Source: Blastomussa wellsi
Taxonomy: Eukaryota > Cnidaria > Anthozoa > Scleractinia > Plerogyridae
Assembly (NCBI GenBank): GCA_947652115.1
Contig: OX393562.1
Coordinates: 14,938,328 to 15,002,327 of the forward strand
Direction of reading: 5' to 3'
DNA length: 64,000 nucleotides
Shown here: in pieces, positions 12,797 through 31,865 of the stretch
Numbering within the stretch: the stretch's first letter is position 1
How the letters are laid out: the number at the start of each line of letters is the position of its first letter
Program-made: the position numbers and the translations under genes
The notes under the pieces: model-generated
What the model saw: the letters and a program-made list of their open reading frames with translations, nothing else
What the model was told of the DNA's origin: nothing
Databases searched by the model: none

Positions 12797-15700
12797 CTAA
12801 CGTGCAGTTCGTTGTTTATGTCTCGCACTGGTTGTCTGGGGTGGGGCTGTTCCCGGCATTGCTGTAGCTCCTGCACTCATTGGAACACAGGCAGGCTGTG
12901 AGGCATTCTGCTTCAGAAGTGTCCAGTCAAATGTGTAGTCATATTGGTGGTTTAATGTCCTGAAGAGAATTCTGTACAATTGGCGAAGATACATGTAGTC
13001 TGGTGCCTCGTCAAATCTCAACCCTCTACAGTAGTTAAGGTACATTGCAAACTCTGCAGGGTAACCCTAAGTAGAAATAATGACCATTACAAACCACTGT
13101 ATGATTATGACACAAGACACTATTGACTGCAACTGAGTCGCCATAATTTATGTGAACCCCTCCCCCCCCCAACCTTAATGTCCCGAAACCCAACACTTAG
13201 TTTCTCAACAGGAGTGGTAGCATGGAATGCAAAAGATCTCAATAGTCTCAAAAGATCTCAATAGTTATAAAAGAATTGTCAAATATTGATGTATGAAAAT
13301 ATCTCTTTTTGAATCGAGCCATTTATTCGTAAACTTAGTTTTATAATTATATTAGTTAAATAGCACAGCTCTCTGGAAGAGCATCAAACGATGAATGTGA
13401 TGCTGTGGGTCATTTCATTTCATTTCACTGATCAAAAGTACTGCACCTGCACAGATCACTTGAAGAGTATCAAAACTGATTGTTTACATGAAACTTTTCC
13501 AAGAGAAAATGCACTCTGAGTCTCTACATGTGAAGTGGAAAACAAGTTCCCTAATTTTTCACTCAAAATCCCTGACATTTCCAAACTTGAAAAAATGTTG
13601 GTTTCTCTGATTTTTCCTTGCCCATGGCAACCCTTGGTAAATCAGATGAACATAAACATGCCTATTAGGAAAAGTGTTCCAGTAAAACATTTCTATCCGT
13701 GAATTGTCTGGCTGTCTACTGCCAGTTGTTAGCCAATGGCGTATAAACTTCGTTTGGGTTTTGGGTGGGCTTGTAAAAGAAGAAGCTTACATATATGTAT
13801 GGTATCTATAACCTCTATAATAAGTCTGACTGAGACTTACTTTACAAAGAACTTCAACTGGTGTGGACATCTTCTTTTCACTAATTCTTTCATATTTCTG
13901 TTTCTTTGTGGCAGCCTACATCACAGTAAACGTTTTGAAAATTGCATAGCTTTGGTTAAATTAATGCAGCAAATGTATTGTTTGTACCACCAATTTCAAG
14001 GAAATTCTCCCCTTCTATCCATAACACAGCTTATCATTATCATTTGTTATCAGAAATGTTCAAAATGTGCTGACTAAGAGTTTAGAGAAAATGAGTTGAT
14101 TGGGGGTTGTTTGGGTGTGATTAAAAAAAATAGAATTTGTTATTTCAGACAATATTTTGTTCATTACAGGTGGTATCGCTTCCTTCCTCAGGGGTTTCAA
14201 AATGTTTTGAAGTAGGTGTCATCGACTGGAGGAGTAGGCGGCTGTTAAAGGTGAGCTTTTGGGTCACAAGCTGATTGCTATGACCCGAGTAGCCGGTAGC
14301 ATAATAGTCAAATAGCCGGTGGAACTCCGGCAGTCGCCGCCTTGTTTTGAAACCCCTGTTCCTCCACGAAAATGAATCTATTATTCAGGGAGTGATTCAA
14401 GAACTGCAGAATAACAATATCTGCATTTATCAGAAGATTACTAGATACCAGGCAATTCCCCTTTACCCTTCCCAATAAACAAATTGATATTAATTAATAA
14501 CAGTCAACAAATCACAATAAAATGCGGAAACAACTTGTGCGACCTTGAGTCCTTGCCAGGGAAGACTGCTCCTTGCGAAGTACATTAATACGTATCCTAA
14601 TGACTCCATATCATCACGACGCCTGGTAAAGAAGGAAATGTTGTAACCTTTCGATAAGCTCAGGTGCGAGAAAAAATGTAACTTAAACAACAAAGACAAC
14701 ACACTAACTAACACTTCCTTATAATACCTAAATAATGATGACAACACAAGTCTGGTGACATTTATGGATCAGAGTCAGCTGTTAAATTTTAACTTACGAT
14801 TGCTCAATTCCAAGGTGTGCATTTATGCTGGCATATCTAGCTGTGCCAGTAAGATTCTTGTCTTCCCTGTATGGTATGTGAACTTTTGTTCTACTGTCAC
14901 GGAACTTCTTTGCCAAACCAAAGTCGATAATGTATAGCTGTAATGAAGCAAAACAATGTCAGAAAGGTGGAAGGTGGACAGATAATTACATTCAAGAGGA
15001 AATGCGATTGATCAGTCTTTAGAATGCAAGTCAAAGTGGATACTACCAAAACACAGGGGCATGCTGCATAAATTTGTTTCGCTGTTTTTATGGTCCAAAT
15101 CATCTGCATCATCCTTCACCATTTTCCTCACAATAACCTAATTTTTACTTATGTCTACAGTGAAACCAAGAAAACCATAAACGCCAAAAATTATTTCTCG
15201 ATGACCAATAAGATGCGAGACTGTGAGATGAAGCCACAAGACAACCGCAAACATTTGGATTAGTCACAAGACTATGAGATGGCTTTTTCTTCCACGATAA
15301 TACCATATAATAATACTGAAATTATTACTTCTATTACTGAGCTCATGCATATTAAGCAAAGAACAATTATAAACAACAATTTAGCAAAAAGAGATGTTGA
15401 ATTAGAGTAAAGTTTGAGTACCAGGTGCATGTAGCTCTCAGACAAGCTGCCTTTCTGCATCTAATTGTGTCTGTTTGATTCAACATCTCTTTCCAGTAAA
15501 ATAATTTTATTGTTGATAGCTAATTTCTGCTTATGTGAAAGCGCTCTTTCCAAGGGGCGTGCAATTATCAGACTGATAGTCTGGAGACAAAGTTACACTC
15601 TACTGTATTGTTCACCACTAATATTTTCCCATGTTCCCAATCAAAAAAGCATCTTTTACTTTAGAATGAAAGACGTGAAAGATGAAAAATAACAAACACA

Positions 15701-18700
15701 TACACAAAACCAGACTAGAAACCCACTAAATGCAAAAATTCATTTGTCTGTATGCCCACTTGGTTCCAAAAAAAATTTCACTGATGACTGTAACTATCTA
15801 CCTAATTATTTTCCTCGTACGGCACTATTTAATCAATAGAGTGTTTCTGTCGAGGAACTATTGGCTGATAGTTGCCCCGTGGAAATTTGATGTTCTTAAA
15901 ACAAATATTTGCCCGAGAAGCAAAGCTTAGAGGGCAAATATGCTAGTTTTAAGAACATCAAATTTCCAAGGGGCAACTATCAGATTGATAGTTCAGAGAC
16001 AGAAACACTCTTTATTCTTCACCACTAAATTTTCTTCCGCACGCACCTTCACAAACTAGGAAAGTAGCATCTTGAGTTTTTTTGCTGCAAGCCGAAATGC
16101 ATGAATAAACGAAGCGAAGCTTCGAGGGCAAATATGCTAGTTTTAAGAACATCAAATTTCCAAGGGGCAACTATCAGACCGATAGTTCCAAGACATAAAC
16201 ACTCCATTGTCTTTATTGTTCAACACTAAATTTCCTTCCGCGCGCAGATTCACAAAACAGCTTCTTCAGTTTTTGCTGCAAGCCGAAATGTACGAACAAA
16301 CGAAAATCAGGCAAAAAACCCTCTAAATGCAGATCAATCAAATAGCGTTTGAATGCTTTTTTTTAACAAAAGCCCGCTTGTTTACAAAAAAAATTCATGG
16401 ACGGGCACTATCCATCCGGGTATTTTCCTCGGATGGGCACTGTGCGCTGATAGTGCCCTCCGCGGATGAACACTATCGTATCACGTGTTTAATTTAGACC
16501 AATGAGAAACGGAGAAAATTCAGTGGTGAACTATAAGCGCTGATAGTGCACTCTGCGGATGAACTCTATTGCATCACATGTTTAATTTAGACCAATGAGA
16601 ATTGGAGAAAATTTAGTGAAGAACTAAAAGGCCTGATAGTGTCTCTCTGTGGATGAACAATATCGTGCCACATGATCAATTCAAACCAATCAGAATCAGA
16701 GAAAATTTAGTGGTGAACTATAATGCACGTTAGATAAGGACAAAGCTAAATTGTACCTTGTTACAGCTTTTGCTGATACCCATGAGAAAGTTGTCAGGCT
16801 TAATGTCTCTATGAATGAAATTCTTGTTGTGAAAATATTCAATGCGGCCTATCATCTGGAAAGGAACAACCAAATTAATCAGTAAAAGCTTTGAGGACCA
16901 GGTACATGTAAACCTAACAAAGAGTGACTGGTCTAACTCCTTATTATCATCTTGTGTCACAAGAATGTGTGTACCCATACCCCTGATGAAATGACAGCTG
17001 GGGTGGTTAATAAGGCTGTGAACTTTGAATGTGTGTGTTTCTGAAAGTGTTATGACTTAATGTAACTCACAGGAAAGTAGGCTCAGCTACAGAGAAGAGT
17101 ATTACAAAAACGACCCTGAGGTTGGCAACTACTACCACACAGCATTGTGGACACGCAATTTTAATCATGAGACTTTGATGTGATAATGATCGATAATCAT
17201 CCGTAATTAATTTTAAAATGCAACACAAATAATTCGCAGTGGCCTATGATCTGATGCTATACTCCTAAGACCCTAACAGGGCCTCATTTACATGAAATAA
17301 CTTCACAGCTGTGCATCTCAGATTTGTCCTCAAGGCAACCTCCCTATCAAGCCTCACCTGATCAGCTAACATAAGCACCGTTTTCATTGTGAACCTTCTT
17401 TGGCAGAAATTAAAAAGATCTTCTAAGCTGGGCCCTAGTAAGTCTATCACTAATACATTGTAGTCTTTTTCTGTACCATACCATCTGTTGAGGAAACAAT
17501 ACTGTGGTCAGGGGGGTACATGTTAACACAATCAACAATGAGAATGTGATGTTTCACAAGAGATACTGTACAGCTGCACCCTGTATGTAGCAACTCAAAT
17601 CTTCAAAAAAGTTGCTTTGAAAGAAATCCAAAGTCGAGTCTTCTTAGTCTTCATCATAGTACATAAATTTACTGACATTAAAATGGAAAATAATTCAAAG
17701 TCTTGCCTACAAATTTAGCTCATGTCCACCGACTTTAATAAATCACTGTAACTGATCTTTTTTTGGTGTTTGCTGACAAGTATTTCTTCATTCAAAACAT
17801 TCTTCCATCAAATTTTGCATGACAATAAGAATAGGTTCATTGGTGAATTCGTGGAATGTTTGTACATGTATATAGCTTAATATGTAACTAGGTGTTAGAT
17901 CAGACAATGGAAAACTGGACAATGGATGCGGGAAGAACTGTTCTTGCACCCTAGGTCTTGATCAACAAATTTTGGTAAAAAGGTGTAGCTTATCTGAGGG
18001 TCTTCACTGCACCCTTGAACTGCAGTCCAGTGCACTGGTCACTGAACAATAAGTATTATACAGAGAGCTTGAGGTTTCTTTAGGCCGATAGTTGACAAAC
18101 TGGACAAGTTAACTGGCAGTATTGTTTAATAATTTTTGAGCTCAGTACTGGCCACAATGCAGTGTGAACTGCGAGCCTACTATTTAAACAATACAGTGTT
18201 TCTGTCGAGGAACTATCAGCTGATGGTTGCCCTAAAGAAATTTGATGTTCTTAAAACAAATATCAGCCTGAGAAATGAAGCTTTCAGGGCTAATATGCTC
18301 TTATGCAAGCCCCTCTCCCACTACCAAAAAATCCCCTCAATAATAAGCTCACCAAAAACCATCAAAAAACAAAATAAATTTCCTTTCTGGAATGACATGT
18401 TCGGTTGAGAAAGTTGAGGAGAGCTGCCATGCTCTGCCGCTCAAACAAAACATTCCCGCTAGTCATGCAGGCTACATTGTATTCACCAGTGTTTTTCCAC
18501 AGGAACATGTTTACATAGCCAAGTATGAACTTTACATTGGACAGTGTAACTGCTATGTAAATAGTTAATCCCCAAGGGTCAAAATGTTTAGCAGAAAATT
18601 TGCGACAATATTTACATTTACAACTTAGCATGCAAAGGAATATCTTTGCATTTTTCTTGAATAGTTCATTGCAATCTACCTTACAATCACTTCAGTCGCA

Positions 18701-21700
18701 AGAACTGACGCATTCTAATTCCCTTTTGGGTTAGTGATAATAATTTGAACAATATCTGAACAACATGTGTTCACCAGTTTGTTTGTCTTCTAGGAACAGG
18801 TTTACATTACCAAGCATGAACTTTACTCTGACTGGATAGTGTAACTGCTATGTAAATAGTTAACCCCTGAAGCCAAAGTAATAACATTTCGTTTCTGAGG
18901 AAACGAATCAAAAAATAGCCCAAGGCTTGGTATTTTGTGTTTTGTATTACATACTAGATTACTAGAAAGGTGATGTGCTTTAGATGTTATACTATACCTA
19001 AATTTAGGAATACCAATTCCTCCTTGCAATATTTTATACAGTTTAGACTCGTACAAGAGTTGTGGATGTCTTGCCCTCTGGGACTCAAGCTTAACAGCTA
19101 CTTCCTGTAAGTTTGAAAAGAGAGAGAAAAAAGTAACTATCAATTATCAGTTATTAACTCCTTTCTTTTATTTTAGCTTTTTTTGTTCGTCTAATCACTT
19201 CCTTTAAGAAAATGAGGCCTCTGCCTGTTTCTTGTATTTTCTGAACTTAAATGTCAGCAAAGCTTGACCATTTTAAATAACCAAATTATAGCGTAGCTCC
19301 TATGCACGCATGGAGACCAATTGCTAACCCATCTAGCTGGAAAATTTTGGTAATTTTTTATTTTATTGTGATTGTCCATCCAGCCAAACAACTGACCATA
19401 CACCCAAGGTTTTCCTTTTTGGCCGGCGACCGGCGATTTTCGCCACATGTGAACAGCTCCGTCGCCGGCAACTAAAAGAATCCTTGCTGTTATATAATCT
19501 AAAAGTTATATAATTTATACAAGCTGTCTCCGCCAGCTTCACTTTCATTGACTTCAACTTTATTTGAAAAGGAAAACCCTGTACACCCTGACTAGACCTG
19601 GGAACGAGTTTGCATGATGTGAGGCAAATCGCACTGTCAAGGCCTGTTTTAGTAGAGCTAGTTTCAAAACGACTGTATAGTCAATGTCTTTTCAGTAGTC
19701 TGAAGTTTTATGGTCAATTGACAGTTTTCAAAGCAAGGTATCTGCTGACCAATATCACATGACCATATATCACAAGCCCATATCACAAGCTCAGATTAGG
19801 ACCCATAGAGGCCCCCATTTTTTTGGAAGTTGTTGCTGACAAGGTTATGGTTTTCAATTGTGTCGTGGGGTCAGGTCAGATTTTTTTCTGGGGGGGGGGA
19901 TTTTGAAGCTTTTAATGGCCATCCTCATCGGAATTTCTCTGATTGGAGTTTACAATTACACCTATTTTTTCGGCAACAAAATCTTTCTTGAGGAGTCACG
20001 TATGCTAGTATTGAGCTCAACTTTTAGGCTTGGCTAAGTCTATGTAGTTACATGTAATGGCCATGCCAATATTATTGTAATTTATTAGTGTAGTTAAAGT
20101 AGCTTTAAATTAGCAAACCAAGAAAGAAAAGTTGCATGTTTAGTAAGCTAAGCTACTATCAGAACTAAACATCCATTACATTACCGTAACGGGTTTTTTC
20201 TCTGGGATAGAGATAGAGGTAAGAGGTTGAGCTCAGAGAGCCAAAGAAATTTTAGATTGATTTTAGCCTCATACACACTGTGCAAGAGATATTAATTAAG
20301 CAGATTTGTTGCAACTCACTATGAAGTCAAACTATACAGATATGCAAAATGCCTCTCTATACAATAACTTCTTAATATTTTTTATTTAAGGGGACTTAAT
20401 TATTTACCCTTGTGGTGGAAGCATTCCCCACTAGATTAATCCCAAATGAAAGACAAATTATAATAATAACAATCTTTTATTAGGAAGCTCCATCACTAAA
20501 ATTGACCGCGCTCCCAATGTGTGGCTTCATAGCTCAGTTAAAGCTCAGTCATGGCTTAACTAAATTGGACATTCACTACGACGATCATTTCTCAATTTCA
20601 TCTACCGCAGTTCACATATGAATTATTTCATACACTTTACATCTCCCATTTAAGGAAAAGATAAGATGCTACTCTCACTAATTACAATAATAATACATGT
20701 ATTGTATTTATTCAAAGAATTCTAATATTTGTAATGTCCTGGTTCTAATTTACGCTTGGTAAAATCTGGTGTTTTCCTTTGTTTTTTTATATTCATTATC
20801 ATATATCACCATGCACCAGAACAAAGAAAAATACCAAATTGTACCATAGTAAAATTAAACCACAGTATAAAATACTATATTTGCCCATTATTTAAGCTTT
20901 TCACTCTGCAGCTGTTTAGTGCATTTATTTAAATAAATAATTAAGTGAAGAGCTGGATTATTTGGACTGCGTCATTTAATTGCTACTCAGCCATCATCAG
21001 GCAAGTTTAACTATTGAGCACTCTAATAGCCGATGAGGAGTTCAACTCACTACTTGGTTATTTAAATAAATATATATGAAAGTCTTGAACTTCAATATAC
21101 AGACTCTGGAATCCAATTTGAGAAGAAGGGGAGTTTCTTCCTCTTCCCGATTTTTCTAGGAAGATCGAAGAGACTCTGCTCGCAGGGTACACTGGCACCA
21201 GCTGTGACTTAATAAAAAGTTTTGGTCACCAGCCAGCAATTTGTGGTCACCAAAATTTTCCTCCTTTTGGTGGCAAGACTTGCCAAAAATTGTAGATTAA
21301 CAGGAGAATCCCTTTCATTATTTTCAGAATTGGGGGCACAACATACAGTTAGTTGTTGGCAACTGGGTGTCTTTTATGTCTGCTCAGAGCGTGTATCAAG
21401 GTGAAGTAGTCCCAGAAATAATAAGTTGTCCACTGGCGACCAGTTGTAAAATTCTGGTCGCCAGTGCAACTTTTTTAGTTGCATCACATCCATCGTTGAA
21501 GCGTGACAATTTAAGCATGTAGTTTTACTACTGTTACTGTCAAAAGTGACGTGTAAACAGACAAAACTGCTGTGGCCTGTCACATTTCAAGGATAGACAC
21601 AAATGGTAGACGTATACATTACCAATGATTACTTCATTTATGGGATGTTTCACTTTCTATCCAAACTGCTTCTAAACATGGTGGGTTTTGGGGAAAAGGC

Positions 21701-22701
21701 GGTTCAAGAAAATTTGGATACTTGGGGTAATTTTTCAAAGGTGCTGACAAAACTCAACCCTTTGGATTTCAATTGTTAAAGAACACCAACAACAAATTTG
21801 GGCTTCAGATTCCTACCATCCTTAGGGGAAGGGGGGATAAAAACGTCCAGAACATCCCTATGGTGGCTAAGCCCTTTTAATGTAACATTGTTATGCTATC
21901 ACGTGTAAAGTGGGAACAGACGTTTTTTTTAATCTGTCTGTAACTTGGTTTACAAACATTCTGTTTTGTATACATATTTTAAGAAACTCTGATTATGTTA
22001 AACAAAATTCCTGCCTCATTATTGCAACAAAACTCAGCCCAGCATACAAACAGACAGATAAACACCATACTAACTCTAAAAAAACATAGCACAGGAAACA
22101 GCTGAAGTCGGGCATTGAGAAACATTGTTTTGTTTTAAAGTTGAACAAACAGACCAAAAATTAACAACATTGCAACCTTCCCAGATTGAGCCAAAGGTAA
22201 GTAAAAAATAACAATAATAGGCTACAGGTTCGTTAATTCTGAATGTAATAGAGAATATAGTGTTAATTTGGAATACAGGATTATGGAATATGCTGGGAAA
22301 TTGTATATTTTTTTGGGAAATATCATATGCATGTATGACAGCCATGATGAGCATTGCAGCTGTGCACATTCAAAGGATTTGTTTCTAAACCTCTTTACAT
22401 TGTACATACTGGCAAAATAATTCTTGACAATTAATTTATATTTTCCACACATAAATGAACGCTAAAATAGCGAAGATTTTTTTTCAATAACAAAAGGTCA
22501 AAGTTTACTGAAATTAAAGTTTAAGGCACAAAAGAGCTAGCAGGGGATAGAGACACTTTGATATTGTTCAATACAAACCTCGCCATTTGTTATATTTATC
22601 CCTTGGTAGATGTCGCCAAATGATCCGCTGCCTATTTTTCGTAGCAATCTATATTTGCCTCCTACAATAAACTCGGGGCGGGCACTGCTAGGCTTCTCCA
22701 T
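12797..22701 (-). CDS. CSNK1A1: casein kinase 1 alpha (serine/threonine kinase)
   Basis: CK1 alpha is a monomeric Ser/Thr kinase that primes beta-catenin in Wnt signalling and acts in many other pathways. Eight exons in order: 22579-22701, 18998-19104, 17358-17484, 16757-16855, 14798-14937, 14544-14622, 13841-13915 and 12797-13066. They sum to 1,020 nt in one frame, giving 339 residues against 337 in human. The glycine loop [11 protein letters not shown], lysine 46 in VAVKLES, the catalytic loop HRDIKPDN (D136), DFG at 157-159 and the CK1-specific [19 protein letters not shown] are all present. The C-terminal lobe has the [15 protein letters not shown] motif. Only the last 35 residues or so, after FDWTLLKQ, diverge. 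All introns are GT-AG. Introns carry several foldback elements and a 93-bp tandem triplication but no coding damage. The gene is divergent from NMNAT. Confidence 0.97.
15841..16009. repeat. palindromic MITE in CK1 alpha intron
   Basis: A near-perfect foldback: the left arm begins GTGTTTCTGTCGAGGAACTA and the right arm ends GACAGAAACAC. Both arms contain AAATTTGATGTTCTTAAAAC or its complement. The centre is AGAAGCAAAGCTTAGAG. Related pieces lie at 15540-15610, 16105-16206 and 18193-18310. Confidence 0.8.
16105..16206. repeat. half copy of the CK1-intron MITE
   Basis: Repeats the right arm of the 15841-16009 element almost exactly (GGGCAAATATGCTAGTTTTA, then AAATTTCCAAGGGGCAACTA) but lacks the left arm. 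Confidence 0.75.
16444..16723. repeat. three tandem copies of a 93-bp unit
   Basis: Units start at 16444, 16537 and 16630 with the phrase (G)CGCTGATAGTGC and each ends near GTGAACTATAA. Copies 1 and 2 are closer to each other than to copy 3. It lies in the intron 33 bp downstream of CK1 alpha exon 4 in transcription order. Each unit contains a CCAAT-box-like ACCAATGAGA or ACCAATCAGA. Confidence 0.85.
18193..18310. repeat. left-arm copy of the CK1-intron MITE
   Basis: Begins GTGTTTCTGTCGAGGAACTA, identical to the left arm at 15841, and runs through AAATTTGATGTTCTTAAAAC. The right arm is missing. Confidence 0.75.
19404..19580. repeat. foldback element with AAGGTTTTCC-type ends
   Basis: Left end CAAGGTTTTCCTTTT, right end AAAAGGAAAACCCTG, inverted. 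The interior has GGCCGGCGACCGGCG followed by CGTCGCCGGC, a second inverted pair. Located in the large first intron of CK1 alpha. Confidence 0.6.
21434..21466. repeat. short hairpin in a small repeat
   Basis: CTGGCGACCAG, then a 10-bp loop, then CTGGTCGCCAG, an exact inverted pair. Related TTGGTCACCA phrases occur at about 21222-21260, suggesting a decayed MITE over about 21190-21470. Confidence 0.5.
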
Positions 22702-23614
22702 TTTAGAAACCTTAAGTCACTAGAACAGAAAAGACAAGTGCGCGGGAATTAATTGTAAAGAACAAACCATACGGAATAGAAAAATTTTATATTTCTAAAT
22801 AGCGTCACGTTTCGCTAAAATATAAATTGCATACAATAACTGCTGTTTACCTCGAGGAGTGTGTATTTTTATAAAGCAATAATTATTTGACCTATGGTTT
22901 GCGCGCTTTGAAAATTGTTCGAGATAAAGGAGTCAAAAGAGCCATAAAATTGCGACACAAAGACAGTCTGTTTGATCCCATAAAATGTCATTTTAAGTCC
23001 AGAAAGGTAAAAGAAGATCAGTAAAATCCTAGTCGCGTTCTCAGAAGACCTTGTTTTGACATCTCCTTTTGTGGCTAATATTTTCATAAATTATTCAATT
23101 CATCTACATGGTCAGAACTAGAAACATACATAAATATATTTATACACACACATTTATAACCTTCTTGTTTCCATTCTCCGAAAAATTCCCACTCAAAGCT
23201 TTAAAATTTAAGACCTTTTTGAATTACAAACAGAATTATCCACGACTCCCCTACAGATGCCGACTAAGTACAATACAACGAACTCCATTGAGCGAATCTC
23301 TTCTCGATCGAACAAGATCCATTAGAGAAATATTTGCCCTTCATAGAAGAACTATTTCTTACCTTAACAAGAAAATACAGAAAGAAATGTCCTCTTTGTC
23401 ATCGGCTTTATCTGGCAAAGGGTGAACGAGAACCTCACTTTGCTTATAAACTAACAAATTCTGAGATTACATTTCCTAATCTCCATATTTCATCGAACGT
23501 CCTCCATGTTTTTCCTTCCTTGCGATAACAAGTATTATGGGATATGGCGTAACTATGGGCAACAGAGAATAAGGTAATCGATATTTCGGTATCGATTAGT
23601 GTTCTACAAACAAG
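22702..23614. promoter_or_regulatory. divergent promoter region of CSNK1A1 and NMNAT
   Basis: 913 bp separate the two start codons, which face away from each other, so both 5' UTRs and core promoters should lie here unless there are distant non-coding first exons. No TATA box at a convincing distance was found. The notable element is the 9-bp palindromic pair just before the NMNAT start (23575-23598). Confidence 0.6.
23575..23598. promoter_or_regulatory. palindromic ATCGAT element upstream of NMNAT
   Basis: TAATCGATA, six spacer bases, then TATCGATTA: a perfect 9-bp inverted repeat ending 16 bp before the NMNAT ATG. TATCGATA-type sites are bound by the DREF/BEAF class in insects; whether cnidarians use them that way is unknown. 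Could be a promoter site or part of the 5' UTR. Confidence 0.45.
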
Positions 23615-29249
<5,635 letters not shown>

Positions 29250-31658
29250 CAAACATTTTGAAGTTAGGATTAAGACATTTTTTTCATATTGTAGGATAAT
29301 CAAACAATCAATCAATCAGCTTTCCTGTGTTCCTCTATGTTCCTTGTTAGTGAGGTAGCTGGTTTTTTATGATCTGTAAACATCTTGATAGTCCAGTGAG
29401 CAGCACCATCTGTCTGTTTACTGATAATGCTAAGATTCTCCTATGCAGGCCAGCTTAGCTTCGTTAATGAAAATGTTTGTTAACAAACATGACGTCAACA
29501 GAAAATTCCAACACAGAAAAAATTAGGCAGTCTTATTTTCAAGACTAAAACAACAAGAGTGTGCCATTGCTGTGAAATAGCAGGAAATTAACCATTTACA
29601 CATTTTTAGACAAAGATAAGAAATTCAGGTTTCAATATCACCAAATGCTAGAAACAGCATAATCTGGATAGTACAAGAATACAAGTATTTATCTTCTTTG
29701 ATCTCTTTACCATTTAATGAGATCAAGCAGACTATTTGCTATTTCCCAAAGTCACAGTGTTGTTCTGAGGCTTTTGAATGATGCTAAGAAAAATATTGTT
29801 TACATTTGAAACCACTATAATTGTCAACAAATATCTTGTATTATGATATGGCTGTGTCTCATGTGGACTGGAAACTAGTGAATTCAAGAATTTGATTGGC
29901 TTAAATCGATAGACCTTGGTCTAGATTTTCCCATCTAGACTGGCATCTAGATCAGTTGCATTTTGGGGTCAGAAAGTTACAAACAAAACAGGAACACATT
30001 GTCCCCTGGTCTCCCCAAAAAAGTAAAGATACGACCAAACTTTTGCAAATTTAAGTTCAGCTCATCGCTATTCACAAACAAAATGCTGCAAAACGTCCGC
30101 AAAAAAATAAACGTCTTTAAGTTATTAACCGAACTTAGTTGGTCTGTATGGGAGAATCTGCGTTCTTCTGTACTCACAACCTCAGCCAAGATTCTTCTAT
30201 ACAGACCAGACCTCAGTTAACAAGAGCAGTTTTGCACTGAGTTGTTTGGGAGTTTTCACATGTCTTTAGAAACTTCTTTCATCGTTTTTTAGGTTTTGTC
30301 TTAAGCCACTTTGTGCACCTCTTCTCAAGCACACTAAGTTTCTTGAAGAAGTACACATTGAAATGTTCATATAAAAATACGAAATATGCCCATGCAATTA
30401 CATCCTCTGAAAAATGACCAAATAGTTGTTCAATATTATAGTGCCGATCTAACAAGCAATCCCATTGGTTTAAACAGTGTGTTTTCATCATCATCACCTG
30501 TTCCTTCTCTCCCCGTGGAGAATGGGGCCATTGATCCTCCTTCTCCAAGCTACGCTGTCTGTGGCTGCAGCCTTTGCCTTCCTCCATCTTTTAAATCCCA
30601 GTGTTCTCTCTCCTTATTAGTTCTGTGCCATTTCTCTCTTGGCCGCCCTTGTCTGTGTTTTCCCTTGAGTGCCCAAACAGAGTGCTTTAAGACAGGACAA
30701 AGCACACTAGCTGACATGCTCTCGCCATCATCTTGTCACTTTGCGTGCGAGTGCTGCTTATTGATCATTACAAATTCATGATTAAAATACCGTACAACTT
30801 CACTACAAAATGATCAAAATACACACTCCATGATGCCATTCCATGCAGGCAACCTAAGAACAAAATTATTTCTCTACAAATGTACTTACTAAAGTGAAAC
30901 CAGCTTTTGGCAAATCTTTATCATAAAACAGCCTTGAGCATGCTTAGTTCTGTTATACTGCACTTAAGCAAGTGACAAGAGCCTGCAGCGTGGCTCGTTA
31001 TTCACCCTACAGTTCTTTCATGTTCTCGTCACTTCCTTGCATTCTCTATAACAGAACAAAAGACACTCAAGGCTCTTTTATTTGTCACGATTGTCCTCAC
31101 AAAAATCAACTTTGACAAATGTTCCATCGGATCAAAAATCGAATTGTGACACATGTGCACTGTAACACAATTGAAGAAGCTTGTCATTTTTAAAGAAAAT
31201 ATATAGTACATTTTAGCCAAGAAGCTTGTGATCCAATTGAAAGAAATGGTCAGCAGTTGACTTTTAAAAAACACATGACATCAATGAGCTCTGCACCTGA
31301 GCCCATAATAGGGTCATGCGATACTGGTCAGCAGATACCTTGTTTTGACATCTGTCAAATGATTATAAAATGATGTAACCTTGCATTAACCAATAGTGCT
31401 CACTGAGGCCAAGATTCTCCCGTTCCCGCAGAGTCTGTAGGAACAGGCACTCATACGGTCACATGACTACGATGTTAACGGTCTTTTTTACCCATGGTGC
31501 TCTGCTGACATGTCTTGCATAATGGAGCTCTACTTTTACTATAATGTCACTAAAACAACTGTACATTAAATAACAGCATCTTTGTTTTATTTATAAGTGG
31601 TTTTTACAATATAGTGTTCTTTTTTACTTTCAAAAATACTCTTTCTCCGATAAAGTAC

Positions 31659-31865
31659 AATAGGCCCTTTGCAGGATCCGAATCAGCCATGCTGGGATGC
31701 AAAAGAATGCAAGTTATGTAGTGGGAGATCCTGGACAAAGCAACTTTAACCAGTCAAGCTTGACTTTTCTTTGTTTTGGATGTCCCAGTGCGGAAATTAT
31801 AATAAACTTGCCGTCCAGCATGGCGGATTTTGCACCATGTGACCAGATCCTGCAAAGGGCCTATT
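31659..31865. repeat. foldback element with AATAGGCCCTTTGCAGGAT ends
   Basis: The left end AATAGGCCCTTTGCAGGAT and right end ATCCTGCAAAGGGCCTATT are exact 19-bp inverted repeats about 170 bp apart. No coding capacity. Confidence 0.8.

Noticed and set aside
30386..30781. 131-residue plus-strand frame
   Set aside because: Biased Cys/Ser/Pro composition, no family motif and an overlapping long frame on the other strand; likely chance or a decayed repeat.
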